Shown here piece by piece: positions 20,125 to 29,234 of a DNA stretch of 64,000 nucleotides (the stretch's first letter is position 1; each line of letters opens with the position of its first letter). The stretch covers positions 310,001 through 374,000 of the forward strand of contig CANMCX010000001.1 in NCBI GenBank assembly GCA_947496465.1, written 5' to 3'. The position numbers and the translations under genes are program-made. The notes under the pieces are model-generated. The model searched no databases. It was not told the DNA's origin and saw only the letters and a program-made list of their open reading frames with translations. This stretch comes from Marinifilum_A sediminis. GTDB taxonomy: Bacteria > Bacteroidota > Bacteroidia > Bacteroidales > Marinifilaceae.

Positions 20125-21684
20125 TTATTCTGTTGTTACTGATTTATTTTCTACACTATCTTGTTGCTCCAAAAGGTTGAGCATACGTGAAGTGGCTTTA
20201 ATTGCCGCTTCCAACTGATCAGGATCTAAACCTCGGGTTTTAAAATACTTACCATTATAATCCCAGGTAATCAAAGTCTCAACCAAGGCATCCGTTTTTC
20301 CTCCAGGTGGTATTCGAACCAAATAATCTTTCAAAATTGGACGTCTTTTATCCAACTTGGCGTAAATACTCCAAATGGCATTCATAAAAGCATCATACTG
20401 ACCATCACCGGAAGCTGTTCCTTCATGCATTTCACCATTAATTTCCAAATTTATGGAAGCAAATGGTCGCATACCTTTCGATAAGGAGAGTGAATAATGT
20501 TTGATCCGAATTGGCATTTCTTCCATACTCTGATTCAAAACATCCGAAACGATATAGGGAAGATCCTCGGTAGTTACCGTTTCCTTTTTATCGCCCAATT
20601 CAATCACTCGTTGAGTTACCTTTTTCATGGTTTCCTCTTCAAGTGTCATTCCCAGTTCTTCTAAATTTTTCTTGATATTTGCCTTACCGGATGTTTTTCC
20701 AAGTGCATACTTTCGTTCTCTTCCAAATCGTTCCGGCATTAATCTGTTAAAATACAAGTCATCTTTGGAATCGCCATCGGCATGAACTCCACAGGTTTGT
20801 GTGAATACATTTTCACCAACCAATGGTTTGTTAGCTGGAATTCTTATTCCCGAGAATGTTTCAACAATTCTACTGACTGTGTTTATTTTCTCTTCGTTTA
20901 CATTAATCTTAAGCGACAAATGATCTTTTATTACACCAACTACCGATGCCAATGGTGCATTACCCGCACGCTCACCCAATCCATTCACGGTAGTGTGAAC
21001 ACCATTCATTCCTGCTAAAACTGCTGAATATACATTGGCAAGCGCCAGGTCGTAATCATTGTGTGCATGAAAATCAAAATGCAATTTTGGATACCTTTCA
21101 CGACAAGCATAACAGAAATCAAATGCTTGAACCTGATTCATAACTCCTAGCGTATCAGGAAGCATAAATCGCTGAATATTTTCCTTTTGCAATTCATCCA
21201 ATAAATACCAAACGTAATCACGGGAAGTCATCATTCCATTCGACCAATCTTCCAAATAAAGATTAACCTTTATTCCTAATTCTGTAGCATAAGCAACCGC
21301 ATCCTTAACATCTTGAACGTGCTGACCAGGTGTTTTGCGAAGTTGACCCTGCAAGTGTTTTAGAGATCCTTTCGAAAGTAAGTTAACCACTCGAGCACCA
21401 CTCTCAAAAATCCAATCTAAAGATGCCTTACCGTCAATAAAACCCAACACTTCAATCTTATCCAAACAGTCATTCTTTTCTGCCCATTTGGTAATTCGCC
21501 TTACCGCTTGAAATTCGCCTTCCGATACTCTGGCGGAAGCCACCTCCATTCTATCGACTTTCAGGGATTGTAACATTAGTTTTACAACACCTAACTTTTC
21601 ATCGGCATTGAAACTTACACCCGAAGTCTGCTCACCATCCCTGAGGGTGGTATCCATAATTTCTAAGCTACGCAGTTCGTTCAT
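20125..21684 (-). CDS. cimA: LeuA-superfamily acyltransferase, probable (R)-citramalate synthase
   Basis: 519 residues: DRE-TIM barrel (TTLRDGEQTSGVSF; HAHNDYDLALAN with metal-binding His) and a C-terminal LeuA dimer/allosteric domain (about 380-500). It is only distantly similar to the LeuA encoded 2 kb upstream, but, from memory, it follows the Leptospira interrogans CimA sequence closely (VDRxExASARVSxGE, LLxKGSLxHL, YLEDWSNG, LPDTLGV). CimA condenses pyruvate and acetyl-CoA to citramalate, which LeuCD and LeuB convert to 2-oxobutyrate for isoleucine. Its place between leuD and leuB fits. It is often annotated in this phylum as a second 2-isopropylmalate synthase; substrate choice needs an assay. 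Confidence 0.7.
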   Translation of the reverse strand: MNELRSLEIMDTTLRDGEQTSGVSFNADEKLGVVKLMLQSLKVDRMEVASARVSEGEFQAVRRITKWAEKNDCLDKIEVLGFIDGKASLDWIFESGARVVNLLSKGSLKHLQGQLRKTPGQHVQDVKDAVAYATELGIKVNLYLEDWSNGMMTSRDYVWYLLDELQKENIQRFMLPDTLGVMNQVQAFDFCYACRERYPKLHFDFHAHNDYDLALANVYSAVLAGMNGVHTTVNGLGERAGNAPLASVVGVIKDHLSLKINVNEEKINTVSRIVETFSGIRIPANKPLVGENVFTQTCGVHADGDSKDDLYFNRLMPERFGRERKYALGKTSGKANIKKNLEELGMTLEEETMKKVTQRVIELGDKKETVTTEDLPYIVSDVLNQSMEEMPIRIKHYSLSLSKGMRPFASINLEINGEMHEGTASGDGQYDAFMNAIWSIYAKLDKRRPILKDYLVRIPPGGKTDALVETLITWDYNGKYFKTRGLDPDQLEAAIKATSRMLNLLEQQDSVENKSVTTE

Positions 21685-21702
21685 TTAATTAGGCTTGAAA
21701 GA

Positions 21703-22287
21703 TTAGTTTTTCAGTTCAAAGGCTTTTATACTTTCCTTCTTGTTTAAAAGAAAATCGATATCATCGAATCCATTCAACAAACAGTTTTTCTTGTAAGGAT
21801 TGATCTCAAACTCTTCCTTTTGATCATTCAATGAAATGCTCTGTTTTTCAAGATCAACGACTAATTCCTGGTTATTGTCTTTCTCTACAGCATCGAATAT
21901 TTTAGTAAGAAACTCAGGTGTGACAATTACAGGAAGTACTCCATTATTTAATGCATTTCCCTTAAAAATATCAGCAAAAAAACTACTTACCACTACCTTA
22001 AATCCATAATCATGAATCGCCCATGCAGCATGTTCTCTCGAAGATCCGCTTCCGAAGTTTTTTCCAGCAACCAGAATCTTTCCCGTATAATTCGATTTAT
22101 TCAAAACGAAATCTTTATCAGGAGTTCCATCTGCAGCAAACCTCCAGTCTCTGAATAAATTCTCTCCAAATCCTTCACGACTCGTTGCTTTCAAAAATCG
22201 CGCAGGTATAATCTGATCCGTATCTACGTTTTCTACCGGAAGTGGCACATAAGATGACTCTAGCACGGTAAATTTATCTATTGGCAT
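21703..22287 (-). CDS. leuD: 3-isopropylmalate dehydratase small subunit
   Basis: 194 residues with the swivelling-domain motifs NVDTDQIIPARFL and GKNFGSGSSREHAAWAI that place substrate in the active site made with LeuC. It catalyses isomerisation of 2- to 3-isopropylmalate, and can act on citramalate in organisms with CimA. It lies 18 bases before the cimA-like gene and 70 bases after leuC. Confidence 0.95.
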   Translation of the reverse strand: MPIDKFTVLESSYVPLPVENVDTDQIIPARFLKATSREGFGENLFRDWRFAADGTPDKDFVLNKSNYTGKILVAGKNFGSGSSREHAAWAIHDYGFKVVVSSFFADIFKGNALNNGVLPVIVTPEFLTKIFDAVEKDNNQELVVDLEKQSISLNDQKEEFEINPYKKNCLLNGFDDIDFLLNKKESIKAFELKN

Positions 22288-22357
22288 ATTATTTTTTTTT
22301 GAGCTATTAGCTTTTGGCTTGTAGCCTTTAGCTAAAAAATATTAATGAATATTTTTA

Positions 22358-23758
22358 CTAAAACAATTCTCTGGGATCACTGATCACTCCTGTTACAGCG
22401 GCTGCTGCAGCTGTTAACGGACTTGCTAACAATGTTCTTGAACCTGGTCCTTGTCTTCCTTCAAAATTTCGATTCGATGTAGAAACACTATATTTTCCAG
22501 CAGGGATCTTGTCATCGTTCATTGCTAAACAGGCAGAACATCCTGGCTGACGAAGCTTGAAACCAGCCTCTTCTAAAATTTCAACCAATCCTTCTTCTTG
22601 CGCTTGTTTCTCAACTTGCTTAGAACCTGGAACAATCCATGCTGTTATCGAATCAGCTTTTTTCTTTCCTTTAACAACCGAAGCAAGAATTCTCAAATCT
22701 TCTATTCTCCCGTTGGTACAACTACCTACAAATACATAATCTACTTTTTTACCCAGTAATCTATCCCCTAGGTCAAAACCCATGTAATCCAAAGACTTTT
22801 TGAATGTTGGTAATTCCGTAGGATCTATACTTGTGGCATCAGGAATACTTCCGGAAATACCTGTTCCCATTCCCGGATTAGTACCATAAGTAAGCATCGG
22901 TTCAATATCTTCAGCCTTATATGTATATTCCTTATCGAAAACAGCTTTATCATCTGTTTTTAATGCTTTCCATTTTGCAACTGCTTTATCCCAATCTTCA
23001 CCTTTAGGTGCAAATTCGCGACCTTTCACATATTCAAAAGTAGTTTCGTCCGGAGCAATCATTCCTCCACGAGCACCCATTTCGATACTCATATTACAAA
23101 CTGTCATTCTACCTTCCATACTTAAACTGCTAACAGCTGAACCTGCATACTCAACAAAGTAACCAGTTGCTCCACCTGTTCCCAACTGTGCAATTACATA
23201 TAAAGTAAGATCCTTTGCAGTAACTCCTCTTTGCAATTCACCATCAACGGTAATTCGCATTTTCTTTGGTTTAGGCTGTAGAATACACTGTGTTGCCAGA
23301 ACCATTTCAACCTCTGATGTTCCGATACCGAAAGCAACAGCTCCAAATGCGCCGTGAGTAGATGTATGACTATCACCACAAACCATAGTCATACCTGGTT
23401 GTGTATGTCCCAATTCTGGTCCCACCACGTGAACAATCCCATTGTATGGATGATTTAATCCGTAAAGAGAAATGTTATTCTTTTCACAATTTGCTGTCAA
23501 AGTTTCCACCTGCTTTCTCGACAATTCATCTTTAATTGTCAGGTGCTGATTCTCGGTAGGTATATTATGATCTGGAGTTGCAATGGTTTTTTCAGGACGG
23601 AAAACCTTTAAACCACGCTGTTCTAAACCAGCAAATGCCTGCGGACTTGTAACCTCATGAATTAAATGCTTATCGATATACAATACTGAGGGACCACCTT
23701 CAATTTTCTCAACAACGTGAGCGTCCCATACCTTATCAAATAGTGTTTTTGGTTCCAT
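22358..23758 (-). CDS. leuC: 3-isopropylmalate dehydratase large subunit
   Basis: 466 residues, aconitase family. The three 4Fe-4S cysteines are in VGSCTNGR and PGCSACLAMN; further signatures are DHNIPT and GDSHTSTHGAFGA near the N-terminus and the TSNRNFEGRQG segment near the C-terminus. It works with LeuD. The oxygen-sensitive cluster agrees with an anaerobic or microaerobic lifestyle but does not prove it. Confidence 0.96.
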   Translation of the reverse strand: MEPKTLFDKVWDAHVVEKIEGGPSVLYIDKHLIHEVTSPQAFAGLEQRGLKVFRPEKTIATPDHNIPTENQHLTIKDELSRKQVETLTANCEKNNISLYGLNHPYNGIVHVVGPELGHTQPGMTMVCGDSHTSTHGAFGAVAFGIGTSEVEMVLATQCILQPKPKKMRITVDGELQRGVTAKDLTLYVIAQLGTGGATGYFVEYAGSAVSSLSMEGRMTVCNMSIEMGARGGMIAPDETTFEYVKGREFAPKGEDWDKAVAKWKALKTDDKAVFDKEYTYKAEDIEPMLTYGTNPGMGTGISGSIPDATSIDPTELPTFKKSLDYMGFDLGDRLLGKKVDYVFVGSCTNGRIEDLRILASVVKGKKKADSITAWIVPGSKQVEKQAQEEGLVEILEEAGFKLRQPGCSACLAMNDDKIPAGKYSVSTSNRNFEGRQGPGSRTLLASPLTAAAAAVTGVISDPRELF

Positions 23759-23839
23759 TCTTATAATTTCTTGTTTGCTATTCTCACTTTAAATGAGAGT
23801 ACCAATTATTCAATATTTATTTAATGAGAATCTTAATAA

Positions 23840-25336
23840 CTAGTAAACGATTTTCGATAGTGCATCTACCAATGCTTCAACCGAAGCGGTGATAATATCT
23901 ACATTTGCACCAAATCCATACACAACTTTACCATTATGCTCTAGTTGAACATGCACTTTCCCAAGATCATCACTACCTCGAGTTAATGCTTGTACAAGGA
24001 ATTCTCCCAATGTAAATTTCTGCTTAATCAAATTCTTAACTGCATTAAAACAAGCATCGATTGGTCCGTTGCCTTCAGCTGTTGATGCACAACTTTCACC
24101 TTTAATTTTCAAGTGAACCGTAGCCATTGGTATGGTTGATTTACCAGATACCACCTGCAACAACTCCAATTCAACAGTCTTCTCCAAATTCTCCGTTTCA
24201 CCCATCAATTCAGAAAGATCCTTCTCACTCAAGTTCTTTCTCTGATCTGCCATTACCAGGAATCTGTTGTAAGCATCGTCCAATTGTTCTTTAGACAACT
24301 CATATCCCATTTGACTCAGATGGTGATTCAAGGCAGCACGTCCACTTCTTGCTGTCAATACAATTGCTGATTCCTGAATTCCAACATCAACAGGATCGAT
24401 AATCTCGTAGTTTTCTCTATTCTTCAATACTCCATCCTGATGGATACCCGAAGAATGAGCAAATGCATTTCTACCTACAATTGCCTTATTAGGCTGAACT
24501 GGCATGTTCATTAATGAAGAAACCAATCGACTAGCACCAAAAATCTCTTGGGTTTTAATATCTGTATGCAATGGCAGATGATGGTGAGTTTTAACAGCCA
24601 TTACCACCTCTTCCAAGGATGTATTTCCAGCTCGTTCACCAATACCATTAATGGTTACTTCAACCTGACGGGCACCATTCATCACTCCACTAAGTGAGTT
24701 GGCAGTTGCCATTCCCAAATCGTTGTGACAATGTGTTGATAATATGGCTTTATGAACGTTGGATACGTTCTCCATCAAATACTTGATTTTTGCACCATAC
24801 TCCGATGGAAGGCAATACCCTGTAGTGTCAGGAATATTAATTACCGTAGCACCTGCTGCAATTACCGCTTCCACAACTCTTGCTAAATATTCGTTATCCG
24901 ATCTACCCGCATCTTCTGCATAGAATTCAACATCCTCTACATAGCGCTTGGCGTACTTAACAGCGCGAACAGCACGATCTAATATTTCATCGGGATTGGA
25001 ATTTAATTTCGACTTGATATGGTAAGGTGAAGTACCTATTCCGGTATGAATACGACCTCGTTTCGCAAATTTTAAAGCCTCAGCAGCAACATCAATATCT
25101 TTCTCAACTGCACGTGTAAGTGCACATATGGTAGGATTACTTACTGCCTTAGCTATTTCGACGACCGACTGAAAATCCCCCGGACTCGACACAGGAAATC
25201 CTGCTTCTATCACATCCACTCCAAGAGCCTCCAGAGTTTTAGCTACTTCAATTTTCTCAATTGTGTTTAGCTGGCACCCTGGAACTTGCTCACCATCTCT
25301 TAATGTGGTGTCGAAAATAAATAATTTATCACTCAT
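23840..25336 (-). CDS. leuA: 2-isopropylmalate synthase
   Basis: 498 residues. DTTLRDGEQVPGCQL at the start, the THCHNDLGMATANSL metal site and GIGERAGNTSLEEV are typical of the bacterial LeuA class; the C-terminal third is the allosteric domain that binds leucine. It condenses 2-oxoisovalerate with acetyl-CoA, the committed step of leucine synthesis. It is the first gene of the leu unit and is preceded by its own promoter, leader peptide and terminator (see those entries). Confidence 0.95.
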   Translation of the reverse strand: MSDKLFIFDTTLRDGEQVPGCQLNTIEKIEVAKTLEALGVDVIEAGFPVSSPGDFQSVVEIAKAVSNPTICALTRAVEKDIDVAAEALKFAKRGRIHTGIGTSPYHIKSKLNSNPDEILDRAVRAVKYAKRYVEDVEFYAEDAGRSDNEYLARVVEAVIAAGATVINIPDTTGYCLPSEYGAKIKYLMENVSNVHKAILSTHCHNDLGMATANSLSGVMNGARQVEVTINGIGERAGNTSLEEVVMAVKTHHHLPLHTDIKTQEIFGASRLVSSLMNMPVQPNKAIVGRNAFAHSSGIHQDGVLKNRENYEIIDPVDVGIQESAIVLTARSGRAALNHHLSQMGYELSKEQLDDAYNRFLVMADQRKNLSEKDLSELMGETENLEKTVELELLQVVSGKSTIPMATVHLKIKGESCASTAEGNGPIDACFNAVKNLIKQKFTLGEFLVQALTRGSDDLGKVHVQLEHNGKVVYGFGANVDIITASVEALVDALSKIVY

Positions 25337-25388
25337 TTTTTTCGTGTTTTGTTAACGTGATTTACTATTAGTTTTTGTTGTAAAAAAA

Positions 25389-25413
25389 AAGTTCCTCCAC
25401 TTAGGAAGAACTT
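25389..25413 (-). terminator. Attenuator terminator ahead of leuA
   Basis: On the minus strand: AAGTTCTTCC, a 5-base loop, GGAGGAACTT (one G-U pair), then a run of T. It lies 30 bases past the leader-peptide stop and 52 bases before leuA, the place expected for a transcription attenuator. Confidence 0.85.
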
Positions 25414-25442
25414 TGTATTATGATCGTTTAATCTTGTTCAGA

Positions 25443-25526
25443 TTATAACACAGTCTTCCAATTTGATCCTTCAATAATGAGGTCAAGAATGAGAATTAAA
25501 CCTATAATAATTGAGTTCGTATTCAT
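25443..25526 (-). CDS. leu operon leader peptide
   Basis: A 27-residue open frame from ATG at 25526 to TAA at 25443. The core reads IIIGLILILDLII: within 13 residues eight Ile and four Leu, with Leu codons CTC, CTT, TTA. It is placed between a good promoter and a strong terminator directly upstream of leuA. By analogy with proteobacterial leu and ilv leaders, stalling on scarce charged tRNA for Leu or Ile should prevent the terminator from forming. Codon enrichment and layout are seen directly; the mechanism is inferred. Confidence 0.82.
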   Translation of the reverse strand: MNTNSIIIGLILILDLIIEGSNWKTVL

Positions 25527-25577
25527 CTCGATTTTGTTAGCTGTGATTGTTTATTGTGGATTCTCTCAAATCCTGAA

Positions 25578-25609
25578 CAAACCTAAAAACTTATGACTGT
25601 AGTGGAAAA
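25578..25609 (-). promoter_or_regulatory. Promoter of the leu unit
   Basis: Minus-strand TAGGTTTG (25578-25585) fits the Bacteroidota -7 consensus TAnnTTTG exactly. Twenty bases upstream is TTTT (25606-25609), close to the -33 TTTG. The predicted start is near 25570, about 45 bases before the leader peptide. Confidence 0.6.
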
Positions 25610-25752
25610 CAAGATTTTAATTACAATTACGATATTCAAACTGAATCTTCTGTTCTACATCTTTAACCCAACACCTACAATCAACCTAAATAGCAATCAC
25701 TTACAAGCTTCACTCCCTTTCAAAAAATGGGATATTCAAGCACTTATAAAAC

Positions 25753-25777
25753 CTAACAGATTAATCGAATCTGTTAG
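25753..25777 (-). terminator. Terminator after ilvC
   Basis: 10-bp arms CTAACAGATT / AATCTGTTAG with a 5-base loop, 15 bases past the ilvC stop; minus-strand sequence continues with a short T run (GTTTTA). It divides the ilv unit from the leu unit. Confidence 0.8.
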
Positions 25778-25791
25778 ATTTTAGTGTCTTT

Positions 25792-26838
25792 TTAGTTGTT
25801 TTCCGGACGAAGTTTACGAACAGCATTACCCGCCTGCCACATTTCACTTTCACGAAGTTCTTTCAACTCATCTTCCAATTTAACACGATAGTCTTCCTGA
25901 CTGTTTGAATCAATTGAACGCTGAGCTTCGTTTCCTGCTGCCACTTCCTTATACAACTTATCGAAAACTGGTTTGGTTGCATCGCGGAAAGGCTTCCACC
26001 AATCCAATGCACCACGTTGAGCAGTTGTAGAAGTATTCGCATACATCCAATCCATACCATTTTCAGCAACCAATGGCATCAAACTTTGAGTTAACTCTTC
26101 AACCGTTTCGTTAAATGCCTCAGATGGAGAGTGACCATTGGCACGAAGCACTTCATACTGAGCGGCAAAAATCCCCTGGATACATCCCATTAAGGTTCCA
26201 CGCTCACCTGTAAGATCTGAGTATACTTCTCTCTTGAATGTGGTTTCGAACAAGTATCCCGAACCAACTCCAATACCCAAAGCAACTACTCTATCGAATG
26301 CTTTTCCTGTTGCATCCTGGAAAATTGCATAGGATGAGTTCAATCCACGTCCTTCAAGGAACATTCTTCTCAAACTGGTTCCTGATCCTTTTGGAGCAAC
26401 CAAAATCACATCCACATCAGCTGGAGGAACAATTCCTGTGCGCTCCTTGTAAGTGATACCAAATCCGTGAGAGAAATACAATGCTTTACCCGGCTTCAAA
26501 TATTTCTTAACCGTTGGCCAAACTGCAATCTGACCTGCATCCGACAATAGATATTGAATGATAGTAGCTTTATCCAAAGCTTCCTCAATTTCGAAAAGAG
26601 TTTCACCTGGAACCCAACCATCAGCAATTGCTTTATCCCAGGTTTTTGAATCTTTACGCTGACCAACGATTACATTAAATCCATTGTCTTTTAAGTTTAA
26701 GGATTGACCTGGTCCCTGAACACCATAACCAATAACTGCAATAACTTCATCTTTTAATACTTCACGAGCTTTTTCCAATGGAAATTCTTCACGAGTTACT
26801 ACCTGTTCTTCTGTGCCGCCAAAGTTTATTGTTGCCAT
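25792..26838 (-). CDS. ilvC: Ketol-acid reductoisomerase
   Basis: 348 residues. Rossmann motif GYGVQGPGQSLNL, followed by a loop VGQRKDSKTW whose Arg, Lys and Ser suggest NADPH rather than NADH preference; metal-binding Asp/Glu are in the SDLTGERGTLMGCIQGIF and MDWMYANTSTTAQRGALDWW knotted C-terminal part. It converts 2-acetolactate or 2-aceto-2-hydroxybutyrate to the dihydroxy acid. It is the last gene of the ilvDBNC unit. Confidence 0.95.
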   Translation of the reverse strand: MATINFGGTEEQVVTREEFPLEKAREVLKDEVIAVIGYGVQGPGQSLNLKDNGFNVIVGQRKDSKTWDKAIADGWVPGETLFEIEEALDKATIIQYLLSDAGQIAVWPTVKKYLKPGKALYFSHGFGITYKERTGIVPPADVDVILVAPKGSGTSLRRMFLEGRGLNSSYAIFQDATGKAFDRVVALGIGVGSGYLFETTFKREVYSDLTGERGTLMGCIQGIFAAQYEVLRANGHSPSEAFNETVEELTQSLMPLVAENGMDWMYANTSTTAQRGALDWWKPFRDATKPVFDKLYKEVAAGNEAQRSIDSNSQEDYRVKLEDELKELRESEMWQAGNAVRKLRPENN

Positions 26839-26910
26839 TTCTTTAATTTTTTATTTTGGTTAAATATTATTAGATATTCTCTTTACTATAGTTAAAACTA
26901 ACTGCCTGTT

Positions 26911-27426
26911 TTAGTGAGTTAACTCTTTAAGGTAACTGGTAAATTCTTTCTGTTGACAGGATACTGCAACTCTTCCCGAACGCGCAAATTGCAATACTCC
27001 AAACTGTTCCAGTTCATTAAACAACTCCTGATTTTCTGCTTTATATCCTACCTTTTCGATCACCAAAAATTCTGGTTGAACCGTTAGAATTTTCGCATTC
27101 TGCTTTCTCATTAAAGCCTCCAGATTCCCATTTAATGTAGGAGAATTCGCAATTTTAAATAGTGCAACCTCTTGATGAACAATTTGATCTGCTTCGAAAT
27201 AAAAGGCTTTAAATACTCCAATAATTTTTTCGATTTGTCGCACTACATTTTCAACTCTATGGTCATCCATAAATGCCACAATAGTATATCTAAATACGCC
27301 CTTTACTTCTGATTCGGAAACTGTTAAACTTTCGATATTTATTTTTCTTCGCGAGAAAACTATGGTTACCTCATTCAAAAGACCTATATCATTTTCTGAA
27401 AAAATTGTTACTGTATATTCTCTCAT
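26911..27426 (-). CDS. ilvN: Acetolactate synthase small (regulatory) subunit
   Basis: 171 residues: N-terminal ACT domain (about 1-78, TVTIFSENDIGLLNEVTIVFSRRKINIESLTVSES) and a C-terminal IlvN/IlvH domain. It activates the IlvB catalytic subunit and confers feedback inhibition, normally by valine. It is 48 bases from ilvB and 72 bases from ilvC on the same strand. Confidence 0.92.
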   Translation of the reverse strand: MREYTVTIFSENDIGLLNEVTIVFSRRKINIESLTVSESEVKGVFRYTIVAFMDDHRVENVVRQIEKIIGVFKAFYFEADQIVHQEVALFKIANSPTLNGNLEALMRKQNAKILTVQPEFLVIEKVGYKAENQELFNELEQFGVLQFARSGRVAVSCQQKEFTSYLKELTH

Positions 27427-27474
27427 GTCTTTATTTTATTAGTCTCAATGATCTACTTCCTGTTTTACACAATT

Positions 27475-29211
27475 TTACTCTAACCTCATATCAGATACTG
27501 CTGCTCCTGGTGCAATCATCGGAAGTACGTTACTTTCCGTTTCAACAACCACCTCAAGGAAATAAGCTCCCGGAGTTTCCAGCATTTCTTTAATTGCGGC
27601 TTTTAAATCATCTCTCTCGCTTACACGCTTGGCTTTAATTCCATAACCTTCAACAATCTTTACAAAATCAGGATTGTCCATTTGTGTGTAAGAAAATCGT
27701 TGATCGAAAAACAGATCCTGCCACTGACGAACCATTCCTAAAAATGAATTATTCAGAACAATCGACTTAACAGGTAATTTGTATTGACGAATTACAGCCA
27801 ATTCCTGAATTGTCATTTGAAAACCACCATCTCCTGATACCGATACAACTGTAGATTCGGGTGCTGCGATTTGTGCTCCAATTGCAGCTGGCAAACCAAA
27901 TCCCATGGTTCCTAATCCACCGGATGTTACCTGTGTATTTGGATTCTTAAATTTGTAATATCGAGCACTTGTCATTTGATGCTGACCTACATCGGTACAC
28001 AAAATAGCTTCTCCATTGGTTGCTTCTGATAAGCCATCTATTACCTCAGCCATGTTAATATTATCGCGAGTAGAATGCGTTTGGTTCTTGATTACCTTAT
28101 CGTATTCCAACTGATAGTAATTCGAAAAAGATTGCATCCACTCTGTTCTTTCACCTCCATTAACCAACTTGTTCAAGTCTGTTAATGCTTGTTTGGCATC
28201 CGCCAAAACCGGGACATCAACCCGAATATTTTTATTGTGCTCAGATTTATCGATATCAACATGAACAATCTTTGCCTGCTTTGCATATTTCGATGTATCG
28301 CCAGTAACACGATCATCGAAACGCATACCAATAGCAATCAAAACATCACACTCGTTGGTGTTCATATTAGGACCATAATTGCCGTGCATTCCCAACATTC
28401 CAACATACAATGGATGATTGGTAGGAAACGCCGATAAGCCCAATAGTGTACAAGCTACCGGAGTTTGTGTTTTTTCAGCGAACTCCATCAATTCCTTCTC
28501 AGCTCCCGATAATAAAATTCCTTGTCCTGCTAAAATCAATGGTTTTTTTGCTGCATTGATCAACTCCACTGCCGCCTCTATTTCTTCTTGATTTACTTTA
28601 GGTACTGGCTGATATGATCGAATCCCTTCACACTTTTTATACTTATAGTCCGCTTCTGCGATTTGAGCATCCTTTGTAATATCAATCAAAACAGGACCAG
28701 GTCGACCTGATCTTGCGATGTAAAAAGCTTTTGCCATTACTTCCGCGATTTCTTCAGACTTGGTAATTTGATAATTCCATTTGGTTACCGGCATCGAAAG
28801 ACCCACCATATTTGTTTCCTGAAAGGCATCGGTTCCCAGCAAACCACTTGCCACCTGACCTGTAATTACAACCATAGGCGTAGAATCCAAATAAGCATCT
28901 GCCAAACCTGTAATTAGGTTGGTTGCTCCCGGACCTGATGTGGTAAAACACACACCCGGTTTCTTGGTAATTCGTGCGTAAGCTTGTGCACTATGGGTAG
29001 CACCTTGCTCATGTCTCGACATGTAGTGCTTCAACTCTTCCTGATAGTCATACAATGCATCGTATACAGGCATTATCGCCCCACCAATGTATCCAAACAT
29101 TGTATCAACACCTTCCTGAATCAGGCTTCGAACCAATATCTCTGCTCCTGAAATTCTTTCATCGGTATCATTCATTCCTTTTTTATTTTCGGTTTTTGCT
29201 GCTGTTTCCAT
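27475..29211 (-). CDS. ilvB: Acetolactate synthase large (catalytic) subunit
   Basis: 578 residues with the three TPP-enzyme domains. The catalytic Glu is in SRHEQGATHSAQAYAR; the diphosphate/Mg motif is SGDGGFQMTIQEL followed by LNNSFLGM; FAD-site residues are in the middle domain (GMLGMHGNYGPNMN). It condenses two pyruvates, or pyruvate with 2-oxobutyrate. It follows ilvD by 23 bases. Confidence 0.95.
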   Translation of the reverse strand: METAAKTENKKGMNDTDERISGAEILVRSLIQEGVDTMFGYIGGAIMPVYDALYDYQEELKHYMSRHEQGATHSAQAYARITKKPGVCFTTSGPGATNLITGLADAYLDSTPMVVITGQVASGLLGTDAFQETNMVGLSMPVTKWNYQITKSEEIAEVMAKAFYIARSGRPGPVLIDITKDAQIAEADYKYKKCEGIRSYQPVPKVNQEEIEAAVELINAAKKPLILAGQGILLSGAEKELMEFAEKTQTPVACTLLGLSAFPTNHPLYVGMLGMHGNYGPNMNTNECDVLIAIGMRFDDRVTGDTSKYAKQAKIVHVDIDKSEHNKNIRVDVPVLADAKQALTDLNKLVNGGERTEWMQSFSNYYQLEYDKVIKNQTHSTRDNINMAEVIDGLSEATNGEAILCTDVGQHQMTSARYYKFKNPNTQVTSGGLGTMGFGLPAAIGAQIAAPESTVVSVSGDGGFQMTIQELAVIRQYKLPVKSIVLNNSFLGMVRQWQDLFFDQRFSYTQMDNPDFVKIVEGYGIKAKRVSERDDLKAAIKEMLETPGAYFLEVVVETESNVLPMIAPGAAVSDMRLE

Positions 29212-29234
29212 GTTGTTCGTTTTTGCTGTTTGCT

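Noticed and set aside
25593..25784. 63-codon plus-strand frame between ilvC and leuA
   Set aside because: It runs antisense across the leu promoter and the ilvC terminator, with low-complexity composition; the minus-strand regulatory reading explains the region better.
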